Source: Algoriphagus limi
GTDB lineage: Bacteria > Bacteroidota > Bacteroidia > Cytophagales > Cyclobacteriaceae
Assembly (NCBI RefSeq): GCF_024919275.1
Contig: NZ_JANWGH010000002.1
Span: 803,609 to 867,608 of the forward strand
Direction: 5' to 3'
DNA length: 64,000 nucleotides
The position numbers and the translations under genes were made by a program. The notes beneath the pieces were generated by a model. That model did not search any database and was not told the origin of the DNA. It saw nothing but the letters and a program-made list of their open reading frames with translations. Positions 34,731 to 42,813 of the stretch are shown in pieces. How positions within the stretch are numbered: the stretch's first letter is position 1; each line of letters begins with the position of its first letter.

Positions 34731-36433
34731 TGAAGAACATGCTACAAAGACGGATTCTTTTCTTATTCTTTTTACTTCTTTTCGGTTTTTCAGAAAAGGC
34801 TTTTCTCCAGACCATTCCTTTGGGAATGCCGGTTTTGGATGATTACCTGCGTAGAGCCCAATTATTGGGAAGAGTGGATTCGAGCTCTAGTTGGATGGTT
34901 CGTCCAATTTATCCTACAGAAGCTTTTGGTGTCAAGCATGGTTTCGATCTGGATAGTTCGGTCGTAGATTTTGATCAATCCCGCTTTCACAGAAATTTTG
35001 GTCCAGAGGGAAAGGGGAAATTTCTTTTGTTGCCAGCAATCTATAAAGCTCAATACAATTCCACCTATGCTTTTGGAGTGAATGATGGGGCTTTTATACC
35101 CAATAGAGGATTACAGCAAATTTTATCCGTAGGCGGATATGCTGAGTTTGGAAAGTGGACCTTACAACTACAGCCCGAAATTCTTGTTGCTCAAAACAAG
35201 GACTACATTGGTTTTCCCATTGAGCATCAGGCTACGGTTTTATTTTACTATGAATACCTCAATCGTATAGACTCCCCCGAGCGATTTGGAGATAAGGCCT
35301 TTAACCGTTTTTACCTAGGACAGTCTAGCTTAAGGTTCAATGTGGAGGAATTTTCTATTGGATTCTCAACAGAAAATCTATGGTGGGGTCCCGGAAGAAG
35401 AAACTCCTTGCTTTTAGGAAATAATGCCCCGGGATTCTTTCATTTCACGGTAAATACTCGAAAACCAGTCCAAAGTAGAATTGGCTCATTTGAAGGGCAA
35501 ATTATTGGTGGTTTCTTAAAATCCACCGAATTTCTTCCGCCTCATTCGGATTATTCCATTCAGGAAAACCCCGTCTATATTCCGAAACGGGAAAATGGAG
35601 ATCGCTATTTATCCGGTATAGTTTTGACCTATCAGCCTAAATGGGTTCCTGGGCTATTTTTGGGATATGGAGCCACGAACCATCTCTACAGGGATGAAGT
35701 CAAAGTGATGGGAGATATTATGCCCATTTTCAATGGCCGAAAAGGTCCTGAGAATGTTCATGATCCTATTCGTGACAAACGCCAACAATTTTCTTCCGGC
35801 TTTTTTAGATGGTTGAGTCCTGAGGGGCATTTTGAATTCTATGGAGAATATGGGACGAGAGGAAATAGTCGTCGATTCAATGATTTCCTAATTACTCCAG
35901 AGAAAGGGAGAGCATTTACCTTTGGTTTTTCACATTTGATGGCAATGGGGAAACCGGGGAATTATTTTCAGATCAGTTCTGAAATGACCCAAACTGGGCA
36001 GACAATCCGAGAAGAAATCCGTCAGCTCCGAACTTGGTATATTCATGATCATGTAAGACATGGATATACGCACCAAGGTCAGGTTTTAGGTGTTGGGAAT
36101 GGACCGGCAAGCAATCAACTTTTTGTGGAATTTGCATGGGTAAGAGGGATGAATCGCCTTGGGTTCCAAATGGAGCGGATCGTTTACAACAACGACTTTT
36201 ATTACTATCGCTATGAAGCCTCAAAGGATTTCCGAAATAAATATGTGGATTTAGTTCCTTCTTTGGTGGCTGACTGGCGAATTGGTAATCTAATGGTAAA
36301 TGGTCGATTCCAATATGTAAATACGCTGAATTACAAATGGTTCTTAGAAAATCAACCGGATCAATATTTCGTTCCTGGCTATGACCGGAAAAATTTCGTT
36401 GCCCAGATCGGCTTGAATTATTTGTTCAATTGA
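34730..36433 (+). CDS. Wzi-like capsule assembly outer-membrane protein
   Basis: The ATG at 34730 gives 567 residues; the frame is open upstream but the ATG gives a good signal peptide (ILFLFFLLLFGFSEKAFLQ). The body has beta-barrel text of the Caps_assemb_Wzi family: ENLWWGPGRRNSLLLGNNAPGF near residue 220, GGFLKSTEF, and the C-terminal aromatic end FVAQIGLNYLFN. Wzi proteins hold capsule or exopolysaccharide on the cell surface. The end overlaps the convergent glycosyltransferase gene by 16 bases. It fits with the nearby WecB and glycosyltransferase genes. Confidence 0.88.
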   Translation: MKNMLQRRILFLFFLLLFGFSEKAFLQTIPLGMPVLDDYLRRAQLLGRVDSSSSWMVRPIYPTEAFGVKHGFDLDSSVVDFDQSRFHRNFGPEGKGKFLLLPAIYKAQYNSTYAFGVNDGAFIPNRGLQQILSVGGYAEFGKWTLQLQPEILVAQNKDYIGFPIEHQATVLFYYEYLNRIDSPERFGDKAFNRFYLGQSSLRFNVEEFSIGFSTENLWWGPGRRNSLLLGNNAPGFFHFTVNTRKPVQSRIGSFEGQIIGGFLKSTEFLPPHSDYSIQENPVYIPKRENGDRYLSGIVLTYQPKWVPGLFLGYGATNHLYRDEVKVMGDIMPIFNGRKGPENVHDPIRDKRQQFSSGFFRWLSPEGHFEFYGEYGTRGNSRRFNDFLITPEKGRAFTFGFSHLMAMGKPGNYFQISSEMTQTGQTIREEIRQLRTWYIHDHVRHGYTHQGQVLGVGNGPASNQLFVEFAWVRGMNRLGFQMERIVYNNDFYYYRYEASKDFRNKYVDLVPSLVADWRIGNLMVNGRFQYVNTLNYKWFLENQPDQYFVPGYDRKNFVAQIGLNYLFN

Positions 36434-37263
36434 AAATTCAGTCTTCTTTTTCCCTTTCCTATTAATTCCTTAAATACTATTTTGGTGAGGGTGCTTTTGG
36501 TTTGTGAAGGAAGGTCTGCCGTTGTTATTTCATGAAATATTCCCGCCCAGAGCCCTAACCGTTTGATTGGTGAATGTTTCCATTTATGGGATACTGAGTT
36601 CTCATAATAATTTTTTTCGAGTAAGCAATCTTCAATGGTTACAAAAGGACCATAAAAGGCCATTTTCATCAACCAAATCAGGTCTTTGGTGAATTCCTTA
36701 TGAACCAGGGGCGTTTCTCTCATTGGGAGGATTTTTTTAACAGTGGAACTTCGCTGCAATCCATGATAGGCAGCCCACCAAAACATGGTCTTTCTTTGGA
36801 GAATTTCAGAGATTCGTTCTTCTAGCTTTTCGGAATGTCCAAAATTGCTAATTTTTGAATAGGTTATTTTTCCATCCCAATAAGAATTCTTCATTTGAGG
36901 ACAACAGACAACGGCTTCAGGATTTTGAAGTAAGGCTTCTATTTGCTTGCTGATATAGTTGGGATAGGGGTGGTCGTCATGTGGATTCGTAAAGCAAAAA
37001 TCAGAAGACTCTGCACTTAACTTCCAAAGTTTCTCTGAGTTTTTCAGCCACCCAAGATTTTTGTCATTAGTTAAAACTTCAAAACGTGAATCTTTTGATG
37101 AAAAGGCCTGAGCAATTTCTACTGTCTTGTCAGTAGAACAATCATCACCTATTATGATTTTGAAGTTTGGATATTCGATGGCAGCTAAAGCCAATAGAGT
37201 TTTTTCCAAAAATTTTTCTGAATTGTAAGTAGGTACAAAGCCTACCACTTTAGGATAATTCAT
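36418..37263 (-). CDS. Family 2 glycosyltransferase
   Basis: A 281-residue GT-A fold enzyme. It starts with VVGFVPTYNSEKFLEKTL, has the GDDCSTDKT nucleotide-sugar motif (about residue 40), FTNPHDDHPYPNY as the DxD-like metal site, and NYYENSVSHKWKHSP near the C-terminus. It should add a sugar to a surface glycan. Its start codon overlaps the stop of the flavoprotein gene by one base, so both are in one operon. Donor and acceptor are unknown. Confidence 0.87.
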   Translation of the reverse strand: MNYPKVVGFVPTYNSEKFLEKTLLALAAIEYPNFKIIIGDDCSTDKTVEIAQAFSSKDSRFEVLTNDKNLGWLKNSEKLWKLSAESSDFCFTNPHDDHPYPNYISKQIEALLQNPEAVVCCPQMKNSYWDGKITYSKISNFGHSEKLEERISEILQRKTMFWWAAYHGLQRSSTVKKILPMRETPLVHKEFTKDLIWLMKMAFYGPFVTIEDCLLEKNYYENSVSHKWKHSPIKRLGLWAGIFHEITTADLPSQTKSTLTKIVFKELIGKGKRRLNFQLNK

Positions 37264-38483
37264 TATTCCAGAATTGAATTAACAAAATCGACTGCAATCA
37301 TAGGGGCAGTTGTCAATTTCCCTGTTTCGATAGAGTGATAGTTGCCAACACTCTTAAAGCCTAATTCCGATCTAAAATGGAGGGAGCTTTGAGAATCATC
37401 TACGTCGGTTTTTCCATATGCTACGATTGGTCCTGCATCAATGATTTCTGGCTTTGATTCGGAAATTCCCGGATACCACTTATCAATTGCATCTAGAAAT
37501 TCTGAGGAAAGATTATTGGCAAGTTGAGATGGTACATTTCCCTGTGCTGCCTCTTCCCAATCATCAGGCGGGGCAATATTATGACTCCATCCTCTACATG
37601 CAGATGGATACCAGCTTAGATAGGCTTTGTTATTTTTCTGATTTACTACATCCCCAAATTTTCCAATTACCATAGTCGCAGAAGGCATATTAGTTAGTTT
37701 TTTTGGTAAGGAAACAATTACCCGGTACTTCAACCGATGCAAAAGTTCGGGAGGAAGAGGAAGGCCCATTTGGTGATCCAAAACATATTTCCCGTCCCAA
37801 GCACAATTAATAACATGCTCTGACTTAAGGGTAAAATATTGCTGAAAGGAAGATATTGAAAGGAGAAAATGATCTCCTTTTTGTTCAATTTGATCGACTT
37901 TAGACTCGTGAAGTACTTCGATATTTTTATTCGCATAAACCGCTTTGGAGAGGTGTTCTTTTAGCTTTGAAGTGTCCACAGCAAGTTCGGCTGTTTGAAA
38001 CCCATCCTCTACTACTTCATTTCCGAATATATTTTGAATATGCTTTTGAGGCTTCCTCTGGAATAATTTTTCTGGTCGCGTTCCCAAGTAATCCCAATTT
38101 GGATTTAAAATTTTCCATTCTTCAAACTGATCTTGGAGCTTTTGATAGCCTGCTTCCAATTCATCTGCTGACAAAAAAGAATCTTTGGCAACCAAATAAT
38201 AAAAAGGCTCACTTAGGCCAAGGTTATATGAGTCCTTTCTAATCCATCTTTCTAAGGATTTCCGAAATAATAAGGCACCTTTTAGCATTAAGTAAGGGGT
38301 TTTGAATGTAGGGTCATTCATATACACCAAGCCTAAATGGATTTTACCTTCATTTCGGAGGCTGGCTCGATTAAATATGGATTTATCTCTTTCTATGAGG
38401 GTGACTTTTTTTCCGTGATTTGCTAATTCTAACGCAATACAACAACCCTGTATCCCGGCACCAATAATTTTGTAATCGGCCAT
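37263..38483 (-). CDS. FAD-dependent oxidoreductase, DAO superfamily, in a glycan operon
   Basis: A 406-residue protein with the Rossmann start YKIIGAGIQGCCIALELANHG. Further DAO signatures are RASLRNEGKIHLGLVYMND (about residue 40), HVINCAWDGKY, and DAGPIVAYGKTDVDD with a final GNYHSIETGKLTTAPMIA. It lies before and overlaps the glycosyltransferase gene, so it may oxidise a sugar, amino sugar or a modification group of a surface polymer. Substrate unknown. It is divergent from the SlyD-like gene with only 47 bases between, so promoters must be tightly packed. Confidence 0.82.
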   Translation of the reverse strand: MADYKIIGAGIQGCCIALELANHGKKVTLIERDKSIFNRASLRNEGKIHLGLVYMNDPTFKTPYLMLKGALLFRKSLERWIRKDSYNLGLSEPFYYLVAKDSFLSADELEAGYQKLQDQFEEWKILNPNWDYLGTRPEKLFQRKPQKHIQNIFGNEVVEDGFQTAELAVDTSKLKEHLSKAVYANKNIEVLHESKVDQIEQKGDHFLLSISSFQQYFTLKSEHVINCAWDGKYVLDHQMGLPLPPELLHRLKYRVIVSLPKKLTNMPSATMVIGKFGDVVNQKNNKAYLSWYPSACRGWSHNIAPPDDWEEAAQGNVPSQLANNLSSEFLDAIDKWYPGISESKPEIIDAGPIVAYGKTDVDDSQSSLHFRSELGFKSVGNYHSIETGKLTTAPMIAVDFVNSILE

Positions 38484-38530
38484 TTGAAAAACTTAGTATT
38501 TTCGAGAAAAATACTGAAGTCAGCTAGATA

Positions 38531-39043
38531 ATGAAAGCAGAAAAAGATAAAGTAATCACCATCAGCTATAGATTGATGGTGGATGATGGAGAAACGGGAA
38601 TGGAATTTTATGAAGAGGTGACATCCGATCAACCTTTTGCCTTTTTGATGGGACATCAACACATCCTTCCCAAACTTGAAGAAGCCCTAGTCGGAAAAGA
38701 AGCAGGTGATACTTTTTCAGTTTTTATTGACTTTGAGAATGGGTATGGAGACTATTTTGAGGAGAAGAAAGTGATTATTCCAAAGTCAAACTTCAAAGAA
38801 GAGGGAAAGAAAAACCGGGATCTTCTCAAAGTGGGAAATGTCATTCCAATGCAAGATGATCAAGGAAATCAAATGCGGGGTGAGATTATCAAAGTGGATT
38901 ACTTAGGAGTTCATATGGATTTCAACCCACCTCTTGCAGGTTATGATTTACACTTCGAGGGAAAAATAGAAGGAGTACGAGATGCGGAACCAGAAGAATT
39001 GGAGCATGGACATGCGCATGGACCAGGCGGTCATCACCATTAA
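38531..39043 (+). CDS. FKBP-type peptidyl-prolyl isomerase, SlyD-like
   Basis: A 170-residue protein. FKBP text: ITISYRLMVDDGE, FLMGHQHILPKLEEALVGKEAGDTF with the domain-inserted IF (insert-in-flap) region around residues 70-125, then VDFNPPLAGYDLHFEGKIEGV (read here as HMDFNPPLAGYDL). The histidine-rich end HGHAHGPGGHHH resembles the metal-binding tail of SlyD. It folds proteins by isomerising X-Pro bonds and may hold nickel or zinc. It is divergent from the flavoprotein gene. Confidence 0.9.
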   Translation: MKAEKDKVITISYRLMVDDGETGMEFYEEVTSDQPFAFLMGHQHILPKLEEALVGKEAGDTFSVFIDFENGYGDYFEEKKVIIPKSNFKEEGKKNRDLLKVGNVIPMQDDQGNQMRGEIIKVDYLGVHMDFNPPLAGYDLHFEGKIEGVRDAEPEELEHGHAHGPGGHHH

Positions 39044-39117
39044 GCACTGGTAGAAAATAGGGCATTTGCCGTATGGTCTATTTTTGAGTCCCAGTTTACC
39101 TTGGCGATTCGTTCACC

Positions 39118-39192
39118 ATGACTATGGACCGTATTTTGACCATTATTCGGCTAGTAGCTCTATTACTCTTTATCTTGGTGTTCTTGTTGTAA
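39118..39192 (+). CDS. Possible 24-residue hydrophobic peptide
   Basis: MTMDRILTIIRLVALLLFIL plus four more residues and a TAA stop: a single membrane helix with a short charged start. It sits in an otherwise empty 240-base stretch and lies before a terminator. Small membrane peptides of this type are real in many bacteria but cannot be told from chance here. An overlapping frame (39066-39272) looks non-coding. Confidence 0.3.
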   Translation: MTMDRILTIIRLVALLLFILVFLL

Positions 39193-39260
39193 AGGAAATT
39201 TTTCTAATTCAAGAGCAAGCAGGCTGGGAAATTATGGGGGTGATTAAATCCAGTCTTCAG

Positions 39261-39288
39261 GGCGCCAATTGATTTTGGTGCCTTTTTT
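39261..39288. terminator. Terminator hairpin ending the transglutaminase-like and SlyD-like transcripts
   Basis: GGCGCCAA and TTGGTGCC form an 8-bp stem with one wobble, then TTTTTT on the plus strand. The convergent gene ends at 39287. Confidence 0.75.
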
Positions 39289-40123
39289 ATTTTCTCAAAT
39301 CAATGCCTAAGGTTTTATAGGCCTGATCAATGGTCAGTTCCCGCAAGCCATCGATTCGCTCAGATGGATAAAGTTCATAGGCCTTTACTAATTGCTGCTC
39401 TGATATTCGGTATGCTTGGCGATTGAAGTGAAAAATTGCATCGTTGTAATATTGCAAGCCTGCCAATTCCCGAAGGTTTATGGACCGAAAAATAGTCTTA
39501 TCACTATAATCGATATCTGGAGAACCGATTCGCTGATTGAGAGAAAGGTATGTAGCTGTTTCTTCGGGTTTATAGGAATCAAGGTATTTTTTCACCTCAG
39601 ATTGACTTGTAATCATTCCCCCCACCTTCAAAGTGCTCTCCAATACGATTGGTTTATCATCTAGTTTGACGATGCTGAAAACATGGTAATCGGTCTCTAT
39701 AATTTCATGGTCAAATCCATACCGATCTAAAAGTAATCCTAATACGGCCGTTCCACTCACACAATCAAACTTCCCTTCACTTAGCATTTGATTGAAAGTG
39801 GCATGCTGCTCGTATTTCTTGAAGAGTTTTTGATGGGAAGCTTGGAAAGCATAGCGTATGAAGGCCAAAGACTTTCCTTTCTTTTCAAATTTTTGATCCA
39901 ATTTGGTCAAGAACTCCTCCCATTTAGCCAAAGGTTCTTCACAAGTTGGGCGAACAGCCATCAAAAGAGAAAGCTGGTCATTTTCAGTAAGACCCCTCTT
40001 CCAAAATTCTTGTTCTGTTTGAGATTCAAAAGGAAGCTTTTCAGTTTGGATAGACCCTTCCTGCGCTATCACTGAAATTGATAACAGGCTGATCAAACCA
40101 AATAAAAGAACCCGCTTTTGCAT
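39287..40123 (-). CDS. Exported transglutaminase-like protein
   Basis: A 278-residue protein with a signal peptide (RVLLFGLISLLSISVIAQ). A likely Cys-His-acid triad is visible: FDCVSGTAVLGLLLDRYGF (Cys near residue 115), YHVFSIVKL and VLESTLK. This matches the papain-like transglutaminase core used by many envelope proteins either as protease or as inactive binder. The C-terminal 70 residues are helical and end with ELTIDQAYKTLGI, TPR-like. No substrate can be given. The spacer 40124-40321 upstream is AT-rich and has repeated GTTAAC/TTAACAT text. Confidence 0.7.
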   Translation of the reverse strand: MQKRVLLFGLISLLSISVIAQEGSIQTEKLPFESQTEQEFWKRGLTENDQLSLLMAVRPTCEEPLAKWEEFLTKLDQKFEKKGKSLAFIRYAFQASHQKLFKKYEQHATFNQMLSEGKFDCVSGTAVLGLLLDRYGFDHEIIETDYHVFSIVKLDDKPIVLESTLKVGGMITSQSEVKKYLDSYKPEETATYLSLNQRIGSPDIDYSDKTIFRSINLRELAGLQYYNDAIFHFNRQAYRISEQQLVKAYELYPSERIDGLRELTIDQAYKTLGIDLRK

Positions 40124-40321
40124 TTAATTCTATCCTAATGTTAAGAATGTTAATTTAAAGTTAACAATTTGGTAACATTGGATGCAAGCGTTTAGGCTCA
40201 ATAAATCAAAATAATTATTGATTTTCAGTGAAATAGGGTTCTATTCCTCGATTTTGGGTTGAATTAGATGGTTTTCAAATGATTAATCCAATGTTATGTT
40301 TGTTAACATTGTGATAATTAT

Positions 40322-40795
40322 TTACTCATGATGATAAGGTTCTCCACGTAAAATGGTCATCGCCCGATAGAGTTGCTCTGCTAAAAATGGTCGAATCATT
40401 TGATGAGAAAATGTCATTTTCGAGAGAGAGATTTTTGAATTGGCTCTTTGGTACACTTCTTCTGAAAAGCCATAAGGTCCTCCGATTACGAGTATAAGTT
40501 GCTTGATTCCGCTGTTCATTTTGCTTTGCAAAAAATCCGCAAAATCCATCGAACTGTAGGACTTTCCTCTTTCGTCTAGAAGCAAAACAAAATCCGAGGA
40601 ATTAATTTTCTTAAGAATCAGCTCACCCTCTTTTGCTTTTTGCTGATTCTGATTGAGTGATTTAGTGTTTTTTAAGTCTGGCATGATTTCCCATTCTATT
40701 CGGATATAATGACTTAACCGATCAGTATATAATTCCTGAAGATCAAGAATAGATGGATGATCTGTTTTCCCGATAGCGATAATTTTGATTTGCAT
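40322..40795 (-). CDS. rlmH: 23S rRNA pseudouridine-1915 N3-methyltransferase RlmH
   Basis: A 157-residue SPOUT methyltransferase, the normal length. It has IKIIAIGKTDHPSI at the start, FVLLLDERGKSYSS, LILVIGGPYGFSEEVYQRA, which is the SAM-binding knot, and the end HQMIRPFLAEQLYRAMTILR followed by GEPYHH. It methylates the pseudouridine at position 1915 (E. coli numbering) in helix 69 on assembled 70S ribosomes. It is a well-conserved housekeeping gene. Confidence 0.97.
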   Translation of the reverse strand: MQIKIIAIGKTDHPSILDLQELYTDRLSHYIRIEWEIMPDLKNTKSLNQNQQKAKEGELILKKINSSDFVLLLDERGKSYSSMDFADFLQSKMNSGIKQLILVIGGPYGFSEEVYQRANSKISLSKMTFSHQMIRPFLAEQLYRAMTILRGEPYHHE

Positions 40796-40914
40796 AAGAA
40801 TGAGGTTTATCAGGCAAGTTTACCACTGCTCAAATTTATTTATGTATATACAAATAATCGACAAACAATCTGACAAACAGTCTGTTGACATGATACTAAC
40901 CAAAATTTACTATC

Positions 40915-41415
40915 ATGAAAAAAACTGTTTTAATTCTGAGCATGGCACTTTTCTTTGTTGCCTCCGCTTTTGCACCAAAAACCACTTCAGTACACGAAGT
41001 AGAAGCTGACATTGTGGACTTGGCGGTAAATACTGACTTCCTTTCTACCCTTGTAGCTGCTGTCAAAGCGGGTGACTTAGTAGATGTTTTGAAGGGAGAT
41101 GGTCCTTTTACTGTATTTGCACCAACCAATGAAGCTTTTGCAGCATTGCCTGCTGGAACTTTAGAAAGTTTATTGAAGCCAGAAAATAAAGATAAACTGG
41201 TTTCTATCCTGACTTACCACGTGGTTCCTGGTAAAGTTATGTCATCTGATCTAAAAAATGGCCAAAAAGCGAAAACCGTTCAAGGTGGAGAGATCACTGT
41301 AACATTGAAAGACGGAAAAGCAATGATCAATGATGCGACTGTAACGGCTGCTGATATCGAAGCAGATAATGGTGTCGTACACGTGATTGACAAGGTGATT
41401 TTGCCAACGATGTAA
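40915..41415 (+). CDS. Secreted fasciclin-domain protein
   Basis: A 166-residue protein with signal peptide [20 protein letters not shown] and one FAS1 domain. H1/H2 motif text is visible: [18 protein letters not shown] and [11 protein letters not shown]; the end is [16 protein letters not shown]1 domains mediate cell adhesion and binding to polymers. Divergent from rlmH. A long perfect hairpin terminates it. Confidence 0.95.
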   Translation: MKKTVLILSMALFFVASAFAPKTTSVHEVEADIVDLAVNTDFLSTLVAAVKAGDLVDVLKGDGPFTVFAPTNEAFAALPAGTLESLLKPENKDKLVSILTYHVVPGKVMSSDLKNGQKAKTVQGGEITVTLKDGKAMINDATVTAADIEADNGVVHVIDKVILPTM

Positions 41416-41426
41416 AAACAAAAATT

Positions 41427-41477
41427 TCTAATCAAAAAAGCCTGTCTACATTATGTAGACAGGCTTTTTTGATTAGA
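41427..41477. terminator. Bidirectional terminator with an unusually long perfect stem
   Basis: A 24-bp perfect inverted repeat (left arm 41427-41450, right arm 41454-41477) around the three-base loop TTA, with six A's and T's in the stem that serve as U tracts in both directions. It separates the convergent fasciclin gene and the gene ending at 41473, whose last codons lie in the right arm. Confidence 0.9.
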
Positions 41478-41946
41478 TCAATTCTTTTCTTTTCAAAATT
41501 GTTTCTAAAAACTTTCGCTCATTATCCGAATTAAAAATCTTGAAAGGAAGATGAATAAATTGAGCTTTTGAAAGGTATAGGATGAAAGCGTCTTTTCCCA
41601 TTTCAGCCTTTTTGATCATGTTCCATTGTACTGGCATCCCTTGCTTGGTATTTATCTTCATCAGGATTTGACGTGAGTCAATTTCATAAGCCAGTTTTTC
41701 AAAGATGACTTTGTTTTGCTCCATTTGAGTTACTCCTGTAAATTGAATAGCCCAAAAAAGCACATACAAACCATATCCTAACAAGCCTCCAAAAATCCAC
41801 CATAAGGAAGGAATCCAAAAGTATCCACAGCAAATGGCCAAAGCAATCGGAATTACCCACCACTGCTCTTTCAGCACGTTGACAAGGGCCATTTTAATGT
41901 AAGTTCCGGTTGGAAGCTGATATTTTTTAGTTTTGATAATCATCAC
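41473..41946 (-). CDS. YcxB-like membrane protein
   Basis: A 157-residue protein with two membrane helices at about residues 33-75 (VIPIALAICCGYFWIPSLWW and the GGLLGYGLYVLFWAIQF stretch). A cytosolic beta-rich C-terminal domain follows (VQWNMIKKAEMGKDAFILYL, LPFKIFNSDNERKFLETILK). This layout matches YcxB-like proteins (a PH-like domain after two helices). No function is known. Confidence 0.7.
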   Translation of the reverse strand: MMIIKTKKYQLPTGTYIKMALVNVLKEQWWVIPIALAICCGYFWIPSLWWIFGGLLGYGLYVLFWAIQFTGVTQMEQNKVIFEKLAYEIDSRQILMKINTKQGMPVQWNMIKKAEMGKDAFILYLSKAQFIHLPFKIFNSDNERKFLETILKRKELI

Positions 41947-42094
41947 TTTTATTTTTCAGTGCGCAAATATCCAAGTATCCGAGGGATAAAGCAAGTCAGC
42001 ATCAGACCTTCTTATTGGTTAAGTCGGAAACAAATAGCCGCTTGCATTGATTTAAATTTTGGTATCAACTATCTTAAGACAAATTATTGAGGGA

Positions 42095-42319
42095 ATGAGT
42101 AGCTTGATGATCAATCTTTTCCTAGCAGGCTTTGCCTACGTCATCATCATTTATTTTGTGGCGATGATGACCAAGAATTCCCTGAAAAAAGGAAAAGACG
42201 GGAGAGATGATGGAGATGGTGGAATTGAAGACAAGAATCCCCCTCAAATTGATTTACCGCCGGGGGTAATTTGGCCGGTAGATTCCCCAAAAAATAAACC
42301 TGAACCTGTAGACTGTTAG
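42095..42319 (+). CDS. Small single-span membrane protein
   Basis: I prefer the ATG at 42095 (74 residues) over a TTG at 42059. One membrane helix (SLMINLFLAGFAYVIIIYFV) is followed by a basic then very acidic tail, KKGKDGRDDGDGGIEDKNPP, and a Pro-rich end. The stop overlaps that of the convergent Fur-family gene. I do not recognise a family; it may be a species-group-specific gene. Confidence 0.5.
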   Translation: MSSLMINLFLAGFAYVIIIYFVAMMTKNSLKKGKDGRDDGDGGIEDKNPPQIDLPPGVIWPVDSPKNKPEPVDC

Positions 42320-42726
42320 CCGCACTTTGGGCAAGTACCCAAAACCAAAAGGCTCATATCCCTTTTTTTATAGCCTTGAGGTAGCTTGATGGGTGGTAGA
42401 TGAACTTCATCTAAACAGGTGGTTTCCCCACAAATTTCACACTTAAAATGAACGTGCTCGTGATCATGCTCATGGTCATCTTCGAATGAGCAAAGAGCAT
42501 ATTTGGTAGCTCCACTATCATCCAAAACCTTGTGGATAATGTCCTGCTCTAGAAAAGTGTTTAAGGTTCGATAGATGGTAACCCGATCGAATTGATTTTG
42601 AAGTTTTTCTTCTAAATCACTATGTGCCAAAGCAACTTGCCTATCCAAAAACTCCTGAATAATATCCAGCCGGCAATCGGTGATGCGGAGCTTGTGGCTT
42701 TTTAATATTGAGCGGGGAGTCACCAT
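42316..42726 (-). CDS. Fur-family metal-responsive repressor
   Basis: A frame beginning at 42780 would start inside a terminator stem, so the ATG at 42726 is preferred; it gives 136 residues. The winged-helix DNA-binding domain has RITDCRLDIIQEFLDRQVALAHSDLEEKL and FDRVTIYRTLNTFLEQ. The His-rich middle DDHEHDHEHVHFKCEICGETTC holds the regulatory metal site and the first CxxC; CPKC is near the end as the structural zinc site. This suggests Fur, Zur or PerR type control of metal genes. The sensed metal cannot be decided. Confidence 0.9.
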   Translation of the reverse strand: MVTPRSILKSHKLRITDCRLDIIQEFLDRQVALAHSDLEEKLQNQFDRVTIYRTLNTFLEQDIIHKVLDDSGATKYALCSFEDDHEHDHEHVHFKCEICGETTCLDEVHLPPIKLPQGYKKRDMSLLVLGTCPKCG

Positions 42727-42767
42727 AATTTGAGATTTGCAAAATACAAATTTGGAAGAAGATGAAA

Positions 42768-42794
42768 AAAGGGCATCCAATTGGATGCCCTTTT
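42768..42794 (-). terminator. Terminator after the metalloprotease gene
   Basis: GGGCATCCAATTGGATGCCC (42771-42790) is a perfect 20-base palindrome flanked by AAAAAA and TTTTT. On the minus strand it ends the metalloprotease transcript. Confidence 0.8.
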
Positions 42795-42813
42795 TCTAAA
42801 TCTTTCTTGGAAT

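Noticed and set aside
39066..39272. 68-codon frame after the SlyD-like gene
   Set aside because: The text has no family likeness, ends inside the terminator and starts with no clear signal; it looks like chance. A shorter hydrophobic frame inside the region is listed with low confidence instead.
42727..42780. N-terminal extension of the Fur-family protein
   Set aside because: Its start codon would sit inside the terminator stem of the upstream metalloprotease gene; the ATG at 42726 is better.
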